Made by a program: the position numbers and the translations under genes. This document shows positions 7,800 to 11,734 of a stretch of 11,734 nucleotides of DNA, one piece after another (the first letter of the stretch is position 1; the number at the start of each line of letters is the position of its first letter). This stretch comes from Ruminococcaceae bacterium UBA5408 (GTDB lineage: Bacteria; Bacillota; Clostridia; Oscillospirales; Acutalibacteraceae): the NCBI GenBank assembly GCA_002407645.1, contig DHNU01000042.1:1-11734 (forward strand), given 5' to 3'. A model generated the notes under the pieces. The model made no database searches and was not told the DNA's origin. It was given only the letters and a program-made list of their open reading frames with translations.

Positions 7800-9152
7800 C
7801 TAAAACCTCAGGGAATGACCTAAGGTGCCGGATTTTACTTTGGAATTTTCCACAGCAATCTTTCCAGATACGATTACATAATCAATACCCAAAGGCGGTT
7901 TTGAGGGATTTTCAAAAGTTGCGCAGTCTTCTATATTGTTCAAATCGAAGATTACAATATCCGCATCAGCTCCTGCGCAAAGTCTTCCTTTGTTCCCAAG
8001 TCCGAATTTTAAAGCAGGAAGAGAGGACATTTTGTAAATTGCGTCATCAAGGCTTATTTTTCCTGTTTTAACATAATTTTTGATAAAATGAGGAAAAGTG
8101 CCTGCTGCACGGGGATGCCCCTGACCGCTGTGGAAAAAACCGTCGGTAGCAAGCATAACATTTGGGTGAAGAAGAGCGGTATCGACTTCCTTTGGTTTCA
8201 TAACGTGGCATACCGTTATTGTTGATGGAGCTTCTTTCCGCAGTTTCTTAAATATTTCTTCGGTACAGCGCTTACCTTTAAACTCGCTGTCGCAAAGTTC
8301 AATGCTGCTATAGTCGGTATCGTAACGCTCAAGCCATCCGTCATCATATGTGGTTTCACCGATTTCCGTACTGAATGCATAATAGGGATAACAATCAATC
8401 CCAATATTTGTACCGTTTAAAACATATTTATCAAGCATTTTTAGGGTGTCGTCCATTTGGCCAAAACCCGCCATACTGCCGATATGCGATATTTCGACTT
8501 GAATACCGAGCTGTCTTCCGATTTCCGCAATTTCGCGCGCCGCATCCAAAACTCCCGCCGCGTCTTCTCGAATATGTGCGGATATAGGCTTATTTAACTT
8601 TTTGCAAAGCGAACACACTTTCAAAAGTTCGTCAAAAGTAGTTCCCGGGGTGTACTTTACACCAAATGATATTCCGATACATCCGCCGCTGAGTTCTTCT
8701 TCTATATTAGAAAGCATACGGCTAAGTGATTTTTCATCAATCGGCGCATATTTATCTGTTCCGCCTGCACGTATGCGCGCGTCCGTATGACCGACGAAAA
8801 GTCCGAGGTTAATCGGTATTCCCTTTTCATCTATTATGTCAAGATATTTTGAAGGAGAATCAATTGTATTGTTTCCGCAGTTTCCGCCAAGAGCGGAAGT
8901 AACACCCATTTTTAAAAGCGAAAGAAAAATGCTTTCATCAAGAGTACCGTCGGACTTTTTTACTCCCTCGTGCATATGCACATCTATAAATCCGGGAGAA
9001 ACAATTTTCCCTTCTGCGTCGATTATTTTATCTGCGGCAAGTTTTTCAGATGTAATGCAATGTATTTTATTATCCTTAATATATAAGTTGCATTTTGAGT
9101 TTATATGGCTTATGGGGTCGACAACTGTTCCGTTTTTAATTAGGGTAGTCAT
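7800..9152 (-). CDS. D-aminoacylase-type amidohydrolase (N-acyl-D-amino-acid deacylase family)
   Basis: Cytoplasmic Zn-dependent hydrolase of the amidohydrolase superfamily, 450 residues, most like N-acyl-D-amino-acid deacylases. Metal and active-site positions visible: H59xH61 (DVHMH), C92 (GGNCG, the bridging cysteine that replaces the carboxylated lysine in this branch), H193 (AHIRE), H223 (EISHI) and D337 (ATDGF). Spacing between H193, H223 and D337 (30 and 114) closely matches D-aminoacylase. The family's GHPRAAGTFPHF segment follows at about 345-356. The C-terminal beta-sandwich part ends in a GADADIVIFDL block near 394-404. The start ATG overlaps the upstream stop (ATGA), with AGGTG 5 bases before it. 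Likely substrates are amide-linked D-amino acids, possibly D-Glu-containing murein fragments given the neighbours. Isoaspartyl-dipeptidase-like or other acyl-amino-acid activity cannot be excluded. The family is firm; the substrate is not. Confidence 0.85.
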   Translation of the reverse strand: MTTLIKNGTVVDPISHINSKCNLYIKDNKIHCITSEKLAADKIIDAEGKIVSPGFIDVHMHEGVKKSDGTLDESIFLSLLKMGVTSALGGNCGNNTIDSPSKYLDIIDEKGIPINLGLFVGHTDARIRAGGTDKYAPIDEKSLSRMLSNIEEELSGGCIGISFGVKYTPGTTFDELLKVCSLCKKLNKPISAHIREDAAGVLDAAREIAEIGRQLGIQVEISHIGSMAGFGQMDDTLKMLDKYVLNGTNIGIDCYPYYAFSTEIGETTYDDGWLERYDTDYSSIELCDSEFKGKRCTEEIFKKLRKEAPSTITVCHVMKPKEVDTALLHPNVMLATDGFFHSGQGHPRAAGTFPHFIKNYVKTGKISLDDAIYKMSSLPALKFGLGNKGRLCAGADADIVIFDLNNIEDCATFENPSKPPLGIDYVIVSGKIAVENSKVKSGTLGHSLRF

Positions 9153-9916
9153 TGTTTCACCTGCATATCGTAAAGCATTTTTGTAATTTTTTGAATAGCA
9201 TGTTCAAAACTCGGAACATCCACTTCGTTTGAACAGAAACACACAACAAACGGCTGGGGTGCGAAAACAATTCCGACATCATGGGTAATGCCGTCGTCTT
9301 CACCTGTTTTATGTGCTATTTTAACTTCTCCTTTAAAATAGAAAGGGATTTTTCCGTTAAGTCTTTGATTTTTAAGGATGGATATCATTTCTTCCGATGC
9401 TTTATGTGAAATTAATTCACCTTTATACATTTTTTCAAGAAGAATCCCTATTTCCTTTGCGGTTATGTAGTTTTCCTTACCTTCTTTTGCAGCGGCAGAA
9501 TCAAAGAGCAGGCGGTTTACAGTCGTTCTTTCAAGACCCAATGAACGCATACGGGCATTGATTTTTTCCATGCCGAATTTTTTAATCAATATATTGGTAG
9601 CGGTGTTATCGCTCAAAATAATCATAAGGGTATATAAATCTTCGAGGGTAACTTCAAGCCCTGTGTGCATATAGTTTAAAGCGCCGCAGGACGGAAGCTT
9701 ATCGGTTTCTTTAATCTTGTAAAATTCGTTTTTGTCCGCTGTGCCACTATGCAGATTGGCAAAAACTTCTGTTAAAACAGGAATTTTAATAACGCTTGCG
9801 GCTATAAGCGGGAGCGAGGAATTAAGTTCCCATTCTTCCGAGGTTATAAGGTTCTTATAGTAAAAACCCGTTTTACCTTTAATATCATTTAAAATTCTAA
9901 AAATTTGGTCTTTCAT
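9149..9916 (-). CDS. Class A beta-lactamase-fold serine hydrolase, no signal peptide
   Basis: 255-residue penicillin-recognising serine hydrolase (Beta-lactamase2/COG2367 type). The three family motifs are present: SVIK at 41-44 with nucleophile Ser41 and Lys44, SDN at 102-104 in LSDNTATN, and KTG at 203-205 in AHKTGEDDG. The omega-loop region (about 133-152, ending GKENYITA) has no ExxxN motif equivalent to Glu166/Asn170 of true class A beta-lactamases. Deacylation of beta-lactams should therefore be poor. The N-terminus MKDQIFRILNDIK is charged, with no signal or membrane helix, so the protein appears cytosolic. A peptidase, amidase or esterase on D-amino-acid substrates fits the operon better than antibiotic resistance; this is inference. 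The gene is first in the leftward cluster, starts at an ATG with AGGAG 12 bases upstream (a longish gap), and overlaps the amidohydrolase by 4 bases (ATGA). Confidence 0.88.
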   Translation of the reverse strand: MKDQIFRILNDIKGKTGFYYKNLITSEEWELNSSLPLIAASVIKIPVLTEVFANLHSGTADKNEFYKIKETDKLPSCGALNYMHTGLEVTLEDLYTLMIILSDNTATNILIKKFGMEKINARMRSLGLERTTVNRLLFDSAAAKEGKENYITAKEIGILLEKMYKGELISHKASEEMISILKNQRLNGKIPFYFKGEVKIAHKTGEDDGITHDVGIVFAPQPFVVCFCSNEVDVPSFEHAIQKITKMLYDMQVKQ

Positions 9917-9953
9917 TTTTTACAAAAACTCCTAAAATTTTATTTATTTATTA

Positions 9954-9982
9954 ATTATAGCCGTTTTTATACGGTGATACAA
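9954..9982 (-). promoter_or_regulatory. Probable promoter of the leftward cluster
   Basis: On the minus strand a perfect -10 TATAAT (9959-9954) lies 17 bp after TTGTAT (9982-9977, a weak -35 keeping only the TTG). The transcript would start near 9947, giving a leader of about 30 bases containing the ribosome site. The spacer contains CCGT-N6-ACGG (9961-9974), immediately next to the -10. The -35 is also one arm of ATACAA-N8-TTGTAT. Activator or repressor binding is plausible given the weak -35. Confidence 0.5.
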
Positions 9983-10165
9983 CAAAATATTTGTATGATA
10001 AATTTATAACTTATATGTTTGTTTTATCAATTACGGTAAAAAATAAAGAATAAAGTTATATATGTTATTCTACATTTGTAAGTAATATACAAAACATTTC
10101 AACAATAATCGTACGAATTATCTAAACAGGTAAAGAATTTCAATAGAAGTGAATAGAATTTTATA

Positions 10166-10194
10166 TGGATATTAACATTTATCTAAGCTACAAT
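10166..10194 (+). promoter_or_regulatory. Possible mglB promoter
   Basis: TGGATA (10166-10171) and TACAAT (10189-10194) are 17 bp apart, with four and five of six consensus bases. A competing candidate is TTCACA (10215-10220) with CACAAT (10237-10242) at 16 bp. In that case the TGTGC-AAAT-GCACA palindrome would cover spacer and -10. The sequence alone does not decide between them. Confidence 0.3.
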
Positions 10195-10208
10195 ATCCAA
10201 TAGTAAGT

Positions 10209-10240
10209 TGCAAATTCACAAAAAACTGTGCAAATGCACA
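10209..10240 (+). repeat. Operator-like direct repeats TGCAAATnCACA, 20 bp apart, before mglB
   Basis: TGCAAATTCACA (10209-10220) and TGCAAATGCACA (10229-10240) differ at one base and are spaced by exactly 20 bp, close to two helical turns. The second copy lies within a perfect 5-4-5 palindrome TGTGC-AAAT-GCACA (10227-10240). It ends 41 bases before the mglB start. This arrangement suggests cooperative binding of a dimeric regulator (LacI-type or similar), which is inference. Confidence 0.55.
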
Positions 10241-10281
10241 ATAAGTGAATGCAAAAACAATAAAAAGTAGGGGGATTAAAA

Positions 10282-11340
10282 ATGAAGAAATTTGTTGCAT
10301 TGATTTTATCTGCTTTGATGATGGCTTCAGTAGCTGCGGGCTGTTCAAGACCGGCAGATACGGAAAGCAAAGCAGAGGGTGGCAAAGAGGCTGCTTCAGA
10401 TGTAAACGTAGGGGTATGTATTTACAAGTTCGACGATACATTTATGACCGGAGTTCGTAACAATATGGACGCCCAGGCTAAAACAATCGGAGCAAAACTT
10501 GATATTGTGGACTCGCAAAACAAACAACCGACTCAAAATGAGCAGGTTGATACATTTATTACAAAAGGTGTAAACGCACTTGCAGTTAACCCTGTTGACC
10601 GTACAGCTGCAGGCCCGCTTGTTGACAAAGCAAAGGCTAAGAGTCTTCCGATTGTTTTCTTAAACCGTGAACCGGAAGCTGATATTATGAATAGCTATGA
10701 CAAAGTTTGGTATGTCGGCGCAAAAGCAGAACAGTCCGGTACATTGTCCGGTGAAATTATTGCCGATTACTTTAAAAACAACAAAGATGCCGATAAGAAC
10801 GGCGACGGCAAAATTCAGTATGTAATGCTCCAAGGTGAACCTGGTCACCAAGACGCAACACTTCGTACAGAATATTCATTAAAAGCACTTAAAGACGCAG
10901 GTTTCGAGCCTGTTAAACTTGCTGCCGATACAGCTATGTGGGATAAAGTTAAGGCAACAGACCTTATGAGTGCTATGATTTCTTCACAGGGACTCGATAA
11001 AATCGAAGCTGTTCTCGCTAATAACGATGATATGGCTCTCGGTGCAATTGAAGCTTTGAAGGCACAGGGCTACAACAAGGGCGACAAAGCAAAGTACATT
11101 CCTGTTGTCGGTGTTGATGCAACTGCTCCTGCACTTGCTGCAATGGCAGACGGTTCTATGCTCGGTACAGTACTAAACGACAGCGAAAACCAAGGTAAAG
11201 CAACTGTAAATATTGCAGTCGCAGCAGCCCAGGGAAAAGAAATAAATAAAGAGAACATTAAATATGATGTAACAGACGGCAAATATGTATGGATTGACTA
11301 TGTAAAGGTTACAAAAGATAACTATAAAGACTTCCAGTAA
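10282..11340 (+). CDS. mglB: Galactose/glucose ABC transporter substrate-binding lipoprotein MglB
   Basis: Extracytoplasmic sugar receptor for a methyl-galactoside-type ABC importer, 352 residues. A lipoprotein signal (MKK, hydrophobic core, AAGC with Cys21) is followed by a Glu/Lys-rich linker to about residue 40. The E. coli MglB sugar contacts are conserved at fixed offsets: Y48, D52, F54 (IYKFDDTF), N103, H189, D191, R195 ([11 protein letters not shown]), W220 (DTAMW), N248 (ANND), D279 (GVDA) and N299 (TVLND). The calcium loop DKNGDGKIQ (171-179) and its distant ligand Glu242 are also present. D-galactose and D-glucose are therefore the expected ligands. AGGGGG lies about 7 bases before the ATG. 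The mglA gene follows after a 98-bp gap with a strong hairpin. The gene diverges from the murein-peptide cluster and nothing suggests they share a pathway. Confidence 0.96.
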   Translation: MKKFVALILSALMMASVAAGCSRPADTESKAEGGKEAASDVNVGVCIYKFDDTFMTGVRNNMDAQAKTIGAKLDIVDSQNKQPTQNEQVDTFITKGVNALAVNPVDRTAAGPLVDKAKAKSLPIVFLNREPEADIMNSYDKVWYVGAKAEQSGTLSGEIIADYFKNNKDADKNGDGKIQYVMLQGEPGHQDATLRTEYSLKALKDAGFEPVKLAADTAMWDKVKATDLMSAMISSQGLDKIEAVLANNDDMALGAIEALKAQGYNKGDKAKYIPVVGVDATAPALAAMADGSMLGTVLNDSENQGKATVNIAVAAAQGKEINKENIKYDVTDGKYVWIDYVKVTKDNYKDFQ

Positions 11341-11375
11341 TAGAATATAAGGCAACTCAGCAGTGGCTGTTAATT

Positions 11376-11410
11376 GGGGAATGCGAAAGCAGACGCGCTT
11401 TCCGTTCCCC
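11376..11410 (+). terminator. Strong hairpin between mglB and mglA (attenuator or 3' stabiliser)
   Basis: The left arm 11376-11390 (GGGGAATGCGAAAGC) pairs with the right arm 11397-11410 (GCTTTCCGTTCCCC). They form 14 pairs with one G-U wobble and a single bulged C (11384), around the 6-base loop AGACGC. It is followed by GTTACTTTGG, not a U-run, so complete termination is not expected. It would protect the mglB transcript 3' end or reduce mglA expression relative to the binding protein. Confidence 0.65.
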
Positions 11411-11438
11411 GTTACTTTGGAAAAAGGAGGAATGGTGT

Positions 11439-11734
11439 ATGGGCGAATATGTGTTGGAAATGAGAGAAATAACCAAAGTTTTCCCCGGAGTTAAAGCTTT
11501 GGATAAAGTCAGTCTTAAAGTCCGCCCCGGAAGTGTTCATGCTCTTATGGGCGAAAATGGAGCCGGGAAGTCAACCTTGATGAAATGCCTTTTCGGTATT
11601 TACATGGAAGACGGCGGTGAAATATATATTGACGGCAAAAAAGAGAATATCACGACTTCCAAACAGGCGCTCGATTTGGGTGTTTCTATGATACATCAGG
11701 AATTACATCCCATTCGTTTCAGACCTGTAATGGA
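11439..11734 (+). CDS. mglA: Galactose/methyl-galactoside ABC transporter ATP-binding protein MglA, N-terminal part
   Basis: This is the ATPase of the sugar importer. The 98 visible residues are the start of the first of two ABC domains expected in a full-length protein of about 500 residues. Visible are [19 protein letters not shown] (from residue 8), Walker [23 protein letters not shown], and the Q-loop [14 protein letters not shown]. The HQELHP form followed by PVM is typical of MglA-like sugar ATPases rather than other ABC proteins. AAGGAGG (11424-11430) lies 8 bases before the ATG at 11439. An ATG at 11432 is out of frame and too close to the ribosome site. The frame runs off the right edge; mglC is expected beyond. 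Confidence 0.93.
   Translation, partial: MGEYVLEMREITKVFPGVKALDKVSLKVRPGSVHALMGENGAGKSTLMKCLFGIYMEDGGEIYIDGKKENITTSKQALDLGVSMIHQELHPIRFRPVM

Larger units (their letters stand above)
9917..10281. promoter_or_regulatory. Divergent regulatory region between serine hydrolase and mglB
   Basis: 365 bp of strongly A+T-rich DNA with no credible gene, separating the leftward murein-peptide cluster from the rightward mgl operon. It contains a leftward promoter, an operator-like direct repeat beside mglB, and several inverted repeats: CCGT-N6-ACGG (9961-9974), ATACAA-N8-TTGTAT (9977-9996), GAATAA-N11-TTATTC (10048-10070) and TTTGTA-N7-TACAAA (10075-10093). In DNA this A+T-rich some of these will be chance. 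Small open frames here lack ribosome sites and conserved features. Confidence 0.75.

Noticed and set aside
9149..9916. Antibiotic-resistance beta-lactamase
   Set aside because: It has no export signal and no Glu166/Asn170 equivalent, and it sits in a peptide-catabolism operon. The fold alone does not support a resistance call.
10172..10441. Small minus-strand open frames spanning the mglB start
   Set aside because: They overlap the mglB signal-peptide coding region, have no ribosome site and show no recognisable domain.
1..11734. CRISPR arrays, insertion sequences, tRNA or rRNA genes, phage genes
   Set aside because: No repeat-spacer pattern, transposase motif, cloverleaf or phage module was seen on either strand.

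Overview
The window looks like chromosomal DNA from a Clostridia-type Bacillota (an Oscillospirales/Ruminococcaceae-like gut anaerobe would fit; this is inference). The reasons are strong GGAGG-type ribosome binding sites, short lipoprotein signal peptides ending in AGC, A+T-rich intergenic DNA, TATAAT-type promoters, and gene families arranged as in Firmicutes. There is no RNA gene, mobile element or CRISPR array.

About 85% of the window is one leftward (minus-strand) cluster, positions 9916 down to 1. In transcription order it encodes a class A beta-lactamase-fold serine hydrolase (9916-9149), a D-aminoacylase-type amidohydrolase (9152-7800, joined to the first gene by an ATGA overlap), an L-Ala-D/L-Glu epimerase (7647-6565, with its own excellent promoter), a complete five-gene oligopeptide ABC importer oppA-B-C-D-F (6497-561), and an LD-carboxypeptidase of family S66 cut by the left edge (539-1). 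The content reads as uptake and breakdown of cell-wall (murein) peptides: import, removal of D-Ala by LD-carboxypeptidase, conversion of L-Ala-D-Glu to L-Ala-L-Glu by the epimerase, and two further hydrolases suited to D-amino-acid substrates. It resembles the Bacillus subtilis dpp-ykf operon. However, the D-aminopeptidase DppA and the NlpC/P60 endopeptidase YkfC of that operon are absent here, and the serine hydrolase and amidohydrolase occupy their place.

A 365-bp A+T-rich divergent regulatory region (9917-10281) separates this cluster from a rightward galactose/glucose ABC transporter operon. That operon starts with mglB (10282-11340), a lipoprotein sugar-binding protein with the full set of MglB sugar- and calcium-binding residues, and continues with the start of mglA (11439 to the right edge). 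The divergent region holds a leftward TATAAT promoter, several inverted repeats, and two copies of TGCAAATnCACA exactly 20 bp apart just before mglB.

Two regulatory themes recur. Each solute-binding-protein gene (oppA, mglB) is followed by strong hairpins without a U-run before the membrane or ATPase genes, as expected for differential expression within an operon. Palindromes also sit inside or next to promoter elements (7728-7741, 9961-9974, 10227-10240), suggesting repressor control of each unit.
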